Shown piece after piece: positions 1 to 10,900 of a stretch of 64,000 nt of DNA. Both the position numbers and the translations under genes were made by a program. The notes below the pieces were generated by a model. It did no database searches. It saw nothing but the letters and a program-made list of their open reading frames with translations, and was not told where the DNA came from. Source of the stretch: Penium margaritaceum (taxonomy: Eukaryota > Streptophyta > Zygnematophyceae > Desmidiales > Peniaceae); the NCBI GenBank assembly GCA_023375785.1, contig SZWC01003930.1, positions 86,810 through 150,809 of the forward strand, in the 5' to 3' direction. Positions within the stretch are counted from its first letter, which is position 1, and every line of letters starts with the position of its first letter.

Positions 1-230
1 AGGTGTTGCAAGATGTTGCTAAAAATGGAAGGACAAGGGACAGCGTGGGGTAATCCTGACTAGAAATATCCTCAGTGAAGCCCTTGAAGGGCTTGAGGAT
101 TGCAATGACGAGGCCCAGCAGCTCACACCCCCTGCCCACTGGGGATGCGGTTGGGCTCCCGAGGATGTAACCACTCATGCAACACATCCTTGATCTTCAC
201 CACACGTTCACACATGTCTAGTGTGGAATT

Positions 231-1260
231 CTAACATATTGAAGTCGCTTGGTGCAAAGACAAGTAGGTAACTCCATGCGCATGACATGCATTCAGCACG
301 GAAAACTCTCTCTTGGTCAAGGGGCTTATGTAGCTCACGATGTCTTGTACGGTCTCCAGATACTCCTCCACCTCAGGCATTGCAATCAGATCTTTCACAG
401 CAAGGTTGAGCACATTCCCCTTGCAGTGGATGTGTCCATCCTTCCTGAACTTGTCATTCCGGACCACCAGGAGATTATCCACCGTGCTATAGTTCACCAT
501 GTCATTTTCCATTGTGAGACAATACATCTTGTCCCACAGTCCCAATTCCTTCACTGCAGTAGAGAAGAGGTTAAACATTGCTGCATCAGTGGCATCATCT
601 TAGCAGGAGGGAAAAACAAGCGCCACATCTTGCATGTGCCACTCGGAAATCCAGTGGAAAGTTATGCCCGAGCATGTGTGGTTGGCATCACTCTCCCAAC
701 CGTTTGTGGTGAATGAGACCCCCATGCTCACAAGGACAGACATCTTCCTCAGTTCCTTCCTGATATTTTCTGTGCCATTCGTCATGAGTCGAGTGAGTGT
801 GATACGGCTACGTAGGATGACAAAAGGATTGCAGTGAAGAAATGCTACCTTCAGCCAGTGTGATTCAATGGACAAAAAGGATTGGTTCTTGTTGACCATA
901 TGGTTCCATGTACAGCTGTGAAAACAATCTTTGTTTAAACAGACACCCACACCTGCCACCCCACTCGCCAAGGCTGTGTTCGTGTGGTTGACATCCGCGG
1001 CAACCACAGCAGCAGCACCCGCTGGCCTCTCCAAGTTTTGCTGTACGTCCATCACTTTTAGCTTCTTCCACCGCTCATTATGGTCCCTGCAAACATGCTT
1101 GCACATGCTACTTGTCTGGCCATTGGTGATTGCAAATGACCCCTTCAGGCGTGTGCGTACTTTGGGGCACAACGTGCACCAAGCCTGCGGTTCCCCCTTG
1201 ATGATGACGTACTCGGAACCGTCAATATCATAGACGACTTCTTTGTCCCCTTGTCCAACT
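231..1260 (-). pseudogene. hAT transposase relic (BED finger + DUF659-like)
   Basis: One minus-strand frame runs from about 1260 to 231 with a single internal stop (TAA at 600-602). It begins with a BED-type zinc finger: C-x2-C in WCTLCPKV near 1172, and later H-x4-H in KHVCRDH. A segment typical of the first catalytic block of hAT transposases follows (TTNGWES, then ITFHWISEW, near 710-640), then the zinc/RNase H block GNVLNLAVKDLI near 420. hAT enzymes cut and paste DNA with an RNase H-like D-D-E site. The usual first Asp is Asn here (codon 702-704). The motif normally like TTDNA reads as TMEND, so the second Asp is also doubtful. No C-terminal dimerisation domain is visible, so the copy is truncated and inactive. 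Family assignment is by motif only. Confidence 0.72.
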
Positions 1261-1270
1261 TCTGCGTCTT

Positions 1271-1677
1271 CACATTCAGCGTTGCTTGTACCAGCTGCTT
1301 CAAGGAGGAAACTGCCGGAGTGTCCTTCTTTGGCTTCTCTATGGTGGATTGTGGACCAGCTACGGAGGAGCGGAGAGTTCGAGCCGGGAGGACTCCCCCT
1401 GTGAAGCGGAGGCTTTGGTGAAGCGAGAGACCTTGCTTGATTGCCTGGCTGAAACCCTTGGCCATCGGGAGATGGGCAAGGGTTTCAGGTCTCAGGCAGT
1501 GACAGATCCATTCGAGACTGCCCGACGGTGCTGCGTAGTCTTGTCGATATACCTCTGGTACACCAAGTAGAGGGGAGGGGGGGGAGGAAGGGCAAAGGGG
1601 GGGTGAAGGCCCCACCCGCATTTGATTTTCTAGCGGCATGGTCAAGCCAGCCCCGCCGTTACCCCCCTCTTGGGCCA
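1271..1677. other. Unassigned, G-rich
   Basis: A minus-strand open frame covers much of this stretch upstream of the hAT relic, but its composition (Pro/Ser-rich, opposite G runs at 1570-1605) gives no recognisable domain. It may be a decayed N-terminal extension of the transposase or simple low-complexity sequence. Confidence 0.4.
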
Positions 1678-1780
1678 TGGACTCGCAACTCACGAATCGA
1701 GTCCGGACCACAAAACTTAACTCACAAGGTCAGACTTGGACTGGGACTCACGAGTCTGGTCATCATGTTTTGTCATTTTG
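1678..1780. repeat. MITE-like word-repeat relic
   Basis: About 100 bp containing several degraded copies of the words GGACTCG, CGAGTCC and GGACTGGGACTCACGAGTCT. The same vocabulary fills the complete MITE-like element at 60494-60939. It sits where the LTR homology of element C begins, so it probably interrupts or truncates that LTR. No ends or target duplication could be seen. Confidence 0.45.
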
Positions 1781-2005
1781 CTGGTAGGCTAAGCCGTGCG
1801 CCACGACAGGTATTTATGCTGTAAACTTCTCAGTTTTGAACTCTCTCTTCAATCATATTCATTTTGAGCTTCCTGACCCTTTGTACGTGTCCCTACCCAC
1901 ACCCTTGCCGTTTGGTGCATGACTTGTGACTATCATTACAATCTGACTCAGCACTGACGCTTCGTTAGGTGGCAAGCGCTCAGGATGGTTATAGGAAGTT
2001 TCTCA
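1781..2005 (+). repeat. 5' LTR (truncated) of element C
   Basis: This stretch aligns by eye with 20280-20493 over its whole length, including shared blocks such as TGTCCCTACCCA, GCATGACTTGTGACT and GTGGCAAGC. Both copies end in a TCTCA tetramer-plus-A, as expected for an LTR ending in CA. The same end is found in the inverted LTR of element A at 2243, so A and C have related LTRs in opposite orientation. Only the 3' third of the LTR remains compared with the 638-bp right-hand copy; the rest was lost or displaced at the 1678-1780 repeat. Confidence 0.65.
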
Positions 2006-2018
2006 TTGTATAAGAGTG
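2006..2018 (+). other. Primer-binding site, element C
   Basis: TTGTATAAGAG directly follows the CA end of the LTR and resembles the initiator-Met tRNA primer site TGGTATCAGAGC, with about three differences. It fixes the orientation of C as plus and its LTR end at 2005. Confidence 0.5.
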
Positions 2019-2242
2019 GCAAGGTATCCCTCGCTAAGATGCGTATGAGAGACACAAAAATGGCAGCAGTAGTGAGAGTCGCAGCTAAAGCCATGGTCCT
2101 AGAGGGATCCACCAAGCCACGGTGACCCGCCAGAGCAGATTGCAGTAGCGGAGACACCATTGCAACCGCGCCGCCAAGCCACCACTACGGGGAAGCCAGT
2201 TGTTTCCCAGCCCTGTCTAGCAAAAGTTGAGGTATGCGATGC
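2019..2242. other. Left internal flank of element C
   Basis: Non-coding sequence between the primer site of C and the insertion of A. Bases about 2180-2233 resemble 16107-16163 on the other side of A (shared TTGTTTCCC and TCTAGCA...AGTTGAGG), more than a 5-bp target duplication can explain. Confidence 0.4.
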
Positions 2243-2886
2243 TGAGAAGATGCGTGGAAGCTTCCTAGCAACATAGCCACTGACTAGGTGTCAATGCCGT
2301 GTTAGACGATGACGCCAATCACAAGCCGTATACACAACGGCAAGGGTCTGGCTAGGAGACACAAGGCAAAGTGTCAAAATGCTTCAATAGCATTTGCAGA
2401 GAGAAATGACAAATGACAAGTCCATGCCATAAGTACCTGCCGCGACGCACAGTGGGTGTTGCATGGGGCAGGACAAGGTCTGTCCTAGAAGTGGCCTAAA
2501 GCCACTGTTTTGGACGTAACTTTGCGTAGACATCTCAGAACGTTGCGTCATCTAAACATATACATGAAGAAGCACAAGCCAGACGCTACAAATGGTCACA
2601 TGTATGCATCTAGCATCCAACCATGGGCACAAATTGCAAAGACATGCAAATTGGGCCCATAGCCAGTCCACTAATAAACTCCTATGTCCTGAAGAAAAGG
2701 TGCAGGAGGTCCGAGACAGTGTCAAGAACTCGGGGACAGTTGTTGGTCAGCTCCAAGCTCGTAGTCTGCCACTAGACAACGCATTGGTACCATTTGGGTC
2801 CGCATTAGGGATTTGCACGGGCATGGACACGGATGAGTGTTCGCAATAAATGGTAGAGGTTGATAGGAATATCACAAATGACAACA
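2243..2886 (-). repeat. 3' LTR of A
   Basis: On the minus strand it starts TGTTGTCATTTGTG and ends TCTCA. It aligns with 15575-16106 (for example GGACAAGGTCTGTCCTA, CATGGACACGG and CCTGTCATTT-like blocks). Length is 644 bp, close to the 638 bp of the right LTR of C, to which it is also similar when reversed. Confidence 0.72.
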
Positions 2887-2893
2887 CTCCCCC
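2887..2893 (-). other. Polypurine tract of A
   Basis: On the minus strand GGGGGAG immediately precedes the TGTTG start of the 3' LTR, the classic copia plus-strand primer arrangement. Confidence 0.6.
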
Positions 2894-2899
2894 ATGACC

Positions 2900-3888
2900 C
2901 GATGGTATGCATGTCCATACACGTGCAGTATTGAAACGAGTACAATGAGTGTAGAAACAGTTGTGACATAGACAGAAACACACCTCCCACTCAACGACTC
3001 TGAGGTAAGTGGCAAAGCCCAACCAAAAGAATTGCCACCAAAAGTCAGCACACTGCATATCAGTGCCGACGCATATGACATAGATCACGTGTCGCTCCAC
3101 TAGATCACGCACAAAGTGATGCTCAACCCCAATGTGCTTGATGTGAGCGTGAAAGACACCAAAGCTTTGCACAATGGCAAGAGTACTCTGGTTGTCACAA
3201 CGAAGCAGAATGGCATGTACAGAGTTACCAAGCTCAAGAAACAGGTGCTACAACCACACTGCCTCACAAGCCCCTCCACCCTGAGCAACGTGCTCTACCT
3301 CCAAAGAGTTGTATGCAATGCAACCTTGTTTCCCTCTGCACTAGGAAGTAGCGGTACCAGCAAGCAAGGACACATAGCCGGTGTAATTGTATCCATCTGG
3401 ACTCGAGGCCAAGTCGCTGTTGATGTAGACGTGAAGAACTACTAAACAATGCCGACAAAATCAGAGTCCAAGGCATGGTGTGGAGACCACGTACTGCACC
3501 ACTTGTACATCCACATGGAGGACTCTAGGACGTGGAGCGTTTAAAAACTATGTAAGGAGGTTGACAGAAAAAGCAATGTCCGAGCGTGCGGTAGTGACCA
3601 GGTACATCAGATATCCAATGAGGTGGAGGCACAAGGTCACATCCACTATCTCCCTCAGCTGTGTGGGATCATCCACCTTAAGGGCATCCTGCCTTTCTAG
3701 TGTTAGAGGTGTGGAGGCCATGGGCACTCTGCCAAGAAGGTCACTGAAGTGTTCCCCCTTAATACGTGTGTGTTTGGCCTGATGCAATAGAAGTGTTTCA
3801 TGTCTACGGTCTCACATGATCCCCACCCCAAGAAACACCGCTGCAAGACCAAGATCCTTCATCCTATAAGTTGTTTGATGAAATCCCT
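2900..3888 (-). pseudogene. Copia A: RT end and RNase H
   Basis: Reading right to left on the minus strand: YRMKDLG...FLGVGI (3870-3800), the RT end LMYLVTTARSDIAFSVNLL (3620-3550), then RNase H with SPDGYNYTGYVSLLAG, SLEVEHVAQGGG and CDNQSTLAIV, ending with the tail block FHAHIKHIGVEHHFVRDL near 3100. These are the ordered blocks of copia RT and RNase H. Several frameshifts and stops separate them; the RNase H centre reads in another frame from the RT end. This is the downstream half of A's pol, split from its upstream half by insertion of B at 3889. Inactive. Confidence 0.8.
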
Positions 3889-4875
3889 TGATGAAAACTG
3901 TCCCTCCGCATGCCCAAGTGCCGCGCCGGGAGGCGCCAACGAGCCGCCAGAATGTGGAAACACCGCTCCGGCGGATCTGGTGACTCAAAGATTGCTTGGA
4001 TCCTAAAATGGAGTATTGCTCCTCAAATTTGACAAGATTCTTAATCCGGTGGAAGTTGTTTCGCCAAAATAAAACAAGTACCGAGGGAGATATGACCTTC
4101 CAAAATTGAGGTATGCGCAGTGGCTCTTGGAGTCGGCTACGACTGAAAATCCGGTCGATAATCGACCGGACCGAGTAACAAAATTACCATTTGGAGAAAT
4201 TGCTCCGATAGGCCTGCCGAGGCCTCCGATGGATGATCCACCTGATCTGGCGGATCATCCACTAGATCCATAGTGCAGGTTGTTACTAAGGGACTTAGAC
4301 AAAAACCTGACTCGACGTCCAAAACTCAATAGTACGTTTTGTTACTCAGAGACTTGGTCAAAATTCTAACTGCAGGTCCACGAACAGGTTTCCAGCATCG
4401 TCACATCCCATCACCAAACTCGACCCAAAAGTGGGTAGGGTGTGTAAAAACAGTTCACAAGACCCCTACACCACGTGCCAGAGGATCTGCGCTTTGTGAA
4501 AGGTGCTTCGCACGTGAAGGAAGGCGCCATGGCGTGTGCGCACCATGGAGGCGTTAGGCGTTTCTGTGGTGGGTGAAACCTGCGCTTTGGCAAGCATAAC
4601 GTGGGCTATGCTTGGCCAAATTGCGTGCGATTTGGTGCGTTGGAAAGCTCATGACTAGCCTTATAAATGTTGTGATCATGTCTATGCTCAAAAACTAACG
4701 CAAAACAACATTATTCCCTTTGCAAACTGACTGTCTCTAATTTCCTACTCACATAGCGTGAGGCGAGCAGAAAACTCACGCTCAGTCTCAGATTCGCCTA
4801 AAACCAGTAGACGTGAACCAATAGAGTCTATCAGACCAACGTCGGGACCGCATCCACGCGGATTCCATCCTGACA
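3889..4875 (+). repeat. 5' LTR of B
   Basis: Aligns end to end with 9302-10269; shared blocks include CTCCGCATGCCCAAGT, GGCGCC, the TCGACCGGA and GGATGATCCAC words, and CCTAAAACCAGTAGACGTGA. It starts TG (mutated second word TGATG) and ends CA. A GGATGATCCAC...GATCATCCAC cluster at about 4225-4265 forms small palindromes. Confidence 0.85.
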
Positions 4876-4990
4876 AAGGGTTGTGGGCCGACGGGTCTGA
4901 ACGCCTCCAACGTTTACGTCTTCCGTAGTGCACGGGATCGTCATCTTGAACGTCGCCGTGAAGTTCTAAGAAATTGTCGGAGTAGCAGCT

Positions 4991-6456
4991 GTGCACATGG
5001 CGCAGAAGGAGACGCAGCCCATTCATAAGTATGCGGATGGCCCGGGCTTTGGGCTTTGGAGGTGGAAGTTTGAGCTACACCTCGCGCAAAAGGGGCTTCT
5101 GGACGTCATGTTGGGAAAGGAGGTGCTCACAGAGGCAACTGCTACGGACGCGGAGAAGCAGGCCTTCAAAAAGAAGAATACGGAGGCGCTCATGCTCATG
5201 GTGTTCGGGATGTCCGAGTCGTAGTGGGGCTACTTCCAAGGCTGCAAGCTGGTAGCTGAAGCTTGGCAAAACCTCTGCGCCATCCACCAATCCAAGTCGC
5301 TTGCGAACAAAATCTTCTCGATGAAGCGACTCCTCACGGTGCGAATCGAGGAGGGAGATGATGTCATCTCCTTCATGCAGCAGATCCAGTCGCTCGCCTT
5401 GCGATGTAAAGACGTGGGGTGGAAGATCGACACGCAGCTGCAATCGATGGCCCTTCTCATGGCCCTACCTGACAGTTGGGGCCCACTCATCACCGTCCTT
5501 GGTGGATGGTCGGAGGACAAGCTCTCCTATTGCGCGGTCGCACAGTACATCCGCAACGAGGTGCAGCGACGGAGCTGCGGGGAGTCCTCGTCTTCGTCAT
5601 CGGCCCTTGTCACCAAAGTGTGGGGTGGCAGAAGCGGGGGCCAAGGAAGCGGCGGAAAGGGCGGAGGCAAGAATGGTTCCAAGAAAGGTGCGTGCCGCAA
5701 TTGCAGCAAAAAGGGCCATTTAGCCCGTGAGTGCCCAGAGGAGGCAAAGACCGGCAGTAAAAACAGCAAGGGCAGGTCGCTCCTCAACGGCAACAAGAAC
5801 CACTTCCTCAAGAAGGCGATCAGGCGGTGCCTAGATTCTGGGGCCGAGGAGCACACCCAAGTTGAGAAGGTGGGGTTCGTCACCTACGAGTAGTCTTCCA
5901 AGTCAATGGTGGTCGCGAACGACAAAGTCAAGCCAGCGGCTGGCCAAGGTGATGTGGCGGAGGGAGTCGTGGTGGGCGGTTAGAAGAAGTTGTGTACAAT
6001 CCGTGATGTGCAGCACGTCCGTGGCCTCGCTGACCACCTGAGTGTTATCCGCTTGACGGACAAGGGATATGAGGTGCTCTTTGGAAGGAAAGGCGCAGTG
6101 GTGTGCATCGACGGCGACGGCGAGGTCGTGCTGGAGGCAAAGCGCGAGGGTGGTCTCTACATCGTGGAGACCAAGGTGGTCCCCGCGGCATCGGATGCAG
6201 CGGACTTGCAAGAGCGCGTCCTCAACATGGTCAAGGGAGGAAGCGCTGATCAAGAGCTCCGGCACCGACGGTTCGGGCATTCAGCACCCGCAACCGTTAT
6301 GGAGATGGCGAGGCACGACAAGATGCACGGCCTTGTCATTGATGGTGCAGACGCGGCAGCAAATGCAGCAGCGCACAAAAAGTACGTGCCTTGCATTTTG
6401 GGCAAGGCACAGCGCAAGCCGTTCAATGAAAATGAGGCTCGTCCAAAGGACCTGCT
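4991..6456 (+). pseudogene. Copia B: gag, protease, GAG-pre-integrase
   Basis: A single frame starts at the ATG at 4991 (115 bp after the LTR) with stops only at 5222, 5891 and 5981 (all TAG). The first 250 residues are the copia gag domain (LHLAQKGLLDVMLGKEV, MKRLLTVRIEEGDD). A CCHC knuckle CRNCSKKGHLAREC (C-x2-C-x4-H-x4-C) lies at about 5690-5735. The protease active site appears as CLDSGAEEH near 5829. The HHCC zinc domain of GAG-pre-integrase follows (LRHRRFGHSAPA to CILGKAQRKPF, 6255-6420). These parts package RNA, mature the polyprotein and bind DNA ends. The frame is lost near 6450. Stops make it a pseudogene, although domain content is complete. Confidence 0.85.
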
Positions 6457-7632
6457 GAGGTCATGCACAACGATGTGTGTAGACCGTTCAAAACGCCATC
6501 AAACAGCGGCTTCAGATACTTCGTCACCTTCATTGACTACTACAACAAAAAACTCTACGTGTACTTCATGAAGCGGAAAGGCAAGGTCCTAGACTGACTG
6601 AAGGAGTACGTCGCAGCAGTGGAGAGGCAGACTGGCCGGAAGGTCAGAGCGCTACGCAGCGACAGTGGCGGAGAGTACGTGGGATGCAGCGGGTGGATGA
6701 AGCAGCAGGGCATCAAGTGGGAATCCACTATGCCGTACTTGTCACGGTCCAACGGAGTGGCAGAGCGGGCAAACCAGACGCTGCTCAACATGGTCCGGAC
6801 CATGCTTGTGCATGTGGGGTTACCGCAAGGGTTATGGGCAGAGGTTGTGCGTACACCAAGCTGCACCATCAACCTTAGTCCAGCAACGGTGCTGAAGGGC
6901 AAGGGCAGCTGGAAGACGACGCAGGAGGTTTGGAGCGGGTGCAAGCCAAACGTGGCGCAGCTCAAGGTGTTCGGGTGCAAGGCGTACGCGATGGTGCAGG
7001 CGACGCAATGACATGACAACAAGCTGGAGCCACGGGCAAAGCGTTGCATGTTCTCCGGCTACGAGAGCGCGCAAACGGCGTATCGGCTGTGGGATCCACG
7101 CACGCAAGAGATCATTCGCAGCCATGACGTTAAGTCTGATGAGTAGCAAAGCTTTAGCAGCAGCAGCAACGACATGAGCATCGGGAACACTCCAAAACAG
7201 GGAGAGTGGTTCCAGCTCCTTGACTACAAGGAGGAGCCGGCAAACGCGGAGGTCGATGATGTAGCGTCAAAGCGGGGCGATGCAGAAGGTGCAGCAGCCA
7301 ACACTGAGGACTCTGACAACGATGTAGCTATGCTGGAGACGCACCGGAATGATCCATCAAATGAGGCACCGCGGGTGTCGAAGTACGCACTCCCGACAGA
7401 GTTTGCGCCAGGCGTCGGAGAAAAACACTTCGGACGCACCGCGCGTCCGGCTCATGGTTCACCAAAGCGGGAGGGATCATCGAGGAACCGTCTGGTTGAT
7501 GATTCACCAGAGCGGGCTGAGTCGGAAGGATCGCACCAGAGCAACGAGATGCCGCCAAGACTACTGCGCCGCAGCAGGAGGTAGTGCAGAGCAGGGAAAC
7601 GTTTTGACGCAAGCACCGGTCGATGGATCGGC
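6457..7632 (+). pseudogene. Copia B: integrase core and linker
   Basis: After the frameshift near 6450 the polyprotein continues one frame over with HNDVCRPFKTPSNSGFRYFV, then the catalytic region LRSDSGGEYV (second Asp of the D-D-E triad) and YLSRSNGVAERANQTLLNM with its Glu, followed by VFGCKAYAMVQ and SGYESAQTAYRLWDP. These are standard copia integrase blocks. Premature stops are at 6595 (TGA), 7009 (TGA), 7144 (TAG) and 7582 (TAG). Residues 7174-7584 form the usual poorly conserved acidic/Ser-rich linker before RT. Confidence 0.82.
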
Positions 7633-9258
7633 ATGATACGGTGCATGCTGGCTGCATCAACGGAACCGACGACCATGCAAGAGGTGCTTGCGCGGCCCGA
7701 GGGGGAGCAGTGGGACACCGCCATCAAGTCGGAGTTGGCGTCCATTGCAGAAAACAACACGTGGTTGCTGGTTGACAGGCGGAAAGACGCCAAGGTCATT
7801 GGCTTCGAGTGGGTCCTCAAGACCAAGTTCACAAAAGAAGGTGTGGTTGACAAGTACAAGGCGTGGCTCGTGGCGAAGGGGTACGCACAGCGTAAGGGCA
7901 AAGACTACAATGAGACGTTCACCCTCGTCGCCAAGTTCACAAGCATCCGGGCGATCCTTGCGGTGGCAGCCATGAAGGACATGGAGCTCTACCATATGGA
8001 CGTAAAGACGGCATTCTTCAATGGCATCATCGACAAGGAAATCTACATGGAGGTGCCAGAGGGGGTGGAGGCACCGGAGGGCAAGTTGTGCAAGCTGCGG
8101 AAGTCCTTGTACGGGCTAAAACAATTGCCTTGATGCTGGTACCAACAGATGGACAGCTTCATGGCACAACTCGGCTTCAAGTGCTGTGAGGCGGATCACA
8201 GTGTGTACGTGCGGCGCAGCAAGAAGCTCCATCAGATTGACGCACTCTACGTGGATGATCTGATCTTGTGCTCATCACACCTGCCAAGCCTATAGCATCT
8301 GAAAGAGCAGCTGAGCAGTAGGTTCCAGATGTCAGACATGGGGGAGCTGGAGTTCTACCTCGGGGTGAGCATTATGCGGAACCGGAGGGCACGCACGCTT
8401 GAGCTGGGGCAGGCCAAGTACATGGCCGAGGTACTGAAGCAGTACAGCATGGAGGACTACAAACTAGTGTGCAGTCCTGTCTCCACGACCTGTGAACTAA
8501 GTGTGGCAATGGCGCCGCAAACAAAAGAAGAGCGGGAGGATATGGCAGGGGTGCCGTGCCAATCTGCGGTGGGGAGCCTCATGTACGCCATGGTGGCGAC
8601 TCGACCGGACCTGGCCTACGCGGTGGGCCAAGTAAGCAGGTACGTGACCAATCCAGGGCCACTACACCGGCAGGCGGTCAAGCGCATCCTCCGCTACCTG
8701 TAGGCAACGCGCCATGTGCGCCTGAGGTTCGACAGCAAAGGACGGGCGGACCCTTTGCGTCTGGTCTGCTACACGGACGCGGACTATGCTGGGGATGTGG
8801 ACAAGCGGAAGTCCACATCCGGCTGCGTGTTCTTCCTTGCAGGTGCAGCGGTCTTGTCATGCAGCACGAAGCAGAGCTGCGTTGCCACCTCCACAGTGGA
8901 AGCTTAGTAAATCGTATTGGACGAGGCGGTCAAGGAGGAGGTGTGGCTCCGCAGGTTGTTGGGGGAGCTGGGCGTGCCGCAGCTGGAGCCTACGGTGGTG
9001 CAAGAGGACAACACCGGCCCCATCTCGCTGACCAACAACTCAATGCAATACAAGAGGACGAAGCACATCAACGTGCGTTATCACTATGCACGGGACATGG
9101 TTGAGAAGGGGCAGGTGGTGCTGCAGCATTGCAGCACGCACAACATGCTTGCGGACTGCTTGACATAGGCGCAACCCGCGGACCGGCACGCGATGAGCGT
9201 GGCCGGACTTTGGATGACCAGCTATGATGGGCTGGAGGTTGCAGCAGAAGATGAGTGA
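7633..9258 (+). pseudogene. Copia B: reverse transcriptase and RNase H
   Basis: One frame from 7633 to the natural stop TGA at 9256. RT blocks in order: WVLKTKFTKEGVVDKYKAWLV, YNETFTLVAKFTSIR, MDVKTAFFNG, LCKLRKSLYGLKQ, the intact active site YVDDLILCSS (8248-8277) and MGELEFYLGVSIMR. RNase H follows with YTDADYAGDVDKRKSTSG, LSCSTKQSCVA, STVEA, EDNTGPISLTNN and KRTKHINVRYH. Premature stops lie at 8131 (TGA), 8293, 8701, 8905 (TAG), 8908 (TAA) and 9166 (TAG). The catalytic Asp pair is kept, unlike in the gypsy copies nearby. Confidence 0.88.
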
Positions 9259-9290
9259 GAGCAAGAAGGAGCAGCGGGCATGGCAGGTGC

Positions 9291-9301
9291 AAGGGGAAGA
9301 A
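9291..9301 (+). other. Polypurine tract of B
   Basis: AAGGGGAAGAA ends exactly where the 3' LTR begins (TGTTGAAAA), as required for plus-strand priming. Confidence 0.7.
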
Positions 9302-10269
9302 TGTTGAAAAATTGCCCCTCCGCATGCCCAAGTGTAGCGTCGGGAGGCGCCGACGAGCCGCCAGAATGTAGAAACGCCGCTTCGGCAAATCTGGCGACTC
9401 AAAGATTGCTTCGATCCTAAAACAGAGTATTGCTCTTGAAAGTTGACAAGTTATTGAATCTAATGGAAGTTGTTTTGCCGGAATTGGACAAGTATCGAGG
9501 GAGATATGGCCTTCCAGAATTGGGGTATGCGCAGCGGCTCTGGGAGCCGGCTGCGGCTCGAAATCCGGTCGATAATCGACCGGACCGAGTAACAAAATTA
9601 CCATCTAGAGAAATTGCTCCGATAGGCCTGCCGAGGCATCCGGTGGATGATCCACCTGATCCGGTGGATCATCCACCGGATCGAGTAGTGCAGGTTGTTA
9701 CTGAGGGACTTCGCCAAAAACCTGGCTCGACGTCCAAACCTGGGGACTCGGTCGAAATTCACACTGCAAGTCCATGAACAGGTTTCGAACGTCGTCACAC
9801 CCCATCACCAAACTCGACCCAAAAGTGGGTAGGGTGTGTGAAAACAGTGCACAAGTCCCCTACACCAGGTGCCAGAGGATCTGCGCTTTGGGAAAGGCGC
9901 TTTGCACGTGAAGGAAGGCGCCACGGCATCTGCACACCATGGAGGCGTTAGGCGTTTCAGTGGTGGCTGAAACCTGCGCTTTGGCAAGCATAACTTGGGC
10001 TACGCTTGGCCAAATTGCGCGCAATTGGGTACGTTAAAAAGCTCATAACTAGTCCTTTAACTGATATGATCATGTGTATGCTCCAAAACTAGCTCAAAAC
10101 AACGTTATTCCCTTTGCAAACTGACTGTCTTTAAATTCCTACTCACATAGGGTAAGGCGACCAAAAAGCTCACGATCAGTCTCAGATTCGCCTAAAACCA
10201 GTAGACGTGAACCAATAGAGTGTATCAGACCAGCGTCAGGACCGCATCCACATGGATTCCATCCTGACA
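9302..10269 (+). repeat. 3' LTR of B
   Basis: Partner of 3889-4875, beginning TGTTGAAAAATTG and ending CTGACA. To its right the minus-strand RT of A resumes, showing that B was inserted into A. Confidence 0.85.
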
Positions 10270-10900
10270 TGCTTAGGCCTCCTTCACAACCTCCATGGAA
10301 AATGATGCGATCAAAAGGCTATCCATGTAGACCAAGATGGCGCTCAACTGCTAAGGCATTTGTTGGATAAAGAAAGAGGGATATACCTTCTTCTATACAT
10401 ATCCCGCACAAGTTAGGGTACCAGTAATCTCTTGTGCACGTAGAAGATTGCTTGAGGCCATACAAGGACTTGCGCAAGTGCCAGACCTTGTCACTAACGT
10501 CACACTCTTATGGTTGAGTGACGTAAATCATTTCATCCTGAGGAAAAGCCATGGAGGAGCGCATTGTTCACCTCGATCTAATGTAGTTCCCAGTCATGCT
10601 AAGCCAGCACACCAAATAGAGCGCGAGCTGAGGTCATACGGCCCATAGGGGGAAAGGTGTCAATGTAATTGATGCCCTCAATATGAGAGTACCCCTTGAC
10701 GACAAAGCGAGCCTTGTGGCATTCAAGTGATCCATCCAGCTTCACTTTCTTGCAAGAAGCCCACTTGAACTGAATAGCCTTCCTCCAAAGTAAAAGGTCA
10801 ATTAGTTCGCACACTCCGTGCTCTTGGATGGCACAAAGCTCATCCTCGCATGCTGCATGCAAGGCATATGCATCCTCTAAGGAGAGAGATTTCCTCTATG
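10270..10900 (-). pseudogene. Copia A: start of reverse transcriptase
   Basis: Minus-strand blocks DELCAIQEHGVCELIDLL, FKWASCKKVKLDG, CHKARFVVKGYSHIEGINY and DTFPPMGRMTSARALF (10860-10600) are the copia RT start. A second frame continues with VWHLRKSLYGLKQS near 10460. The active-site region reads YMDSLLIAS near 10330, where YxDD is expected, so the second Asp is lost. The reading stops at 10270 where element B begins and resumes at 3888. Confidence 0.8.

Larger units (their letters stand above)
3889..10269 (+). mobile_element. Ty1/copia LTR retrotransposon B (nested in A)
   Basis: A 6.38-kb plus-strand element bounded by two LTRs of 987 and 968 bp that begin TGATGAAAA/TGTTGAAAA and end CTGACA. 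Gag, CCHC knuckle, protease, GAG-pre-integrase, integrase, RT and RNase H appear in copia order, followed by a polypurine tract at 9291-9301. Only one frameshift (near 6450) and 13 premature stops break gag-pol, so it is the best-preserved retrotransposon in the window. It sits inside the RT of A. The flanking pentamers TCCCT (left) and TGCTT (right) agree at three of five bases only, so a target duplication is not proven. LTRs differ at roughly one base in ten by eye, so the insertion is old. Confidence 0.85.

Noticed and set aside
4991-9258. Alternative genetic code with TAG read as Gln
   Set aside because: At 8905 and 9166 the TAG replaces residues expected to be Glu and Lys, TGA and TAA also interrupt, and frameshifts are present; ordinary decay explains it.
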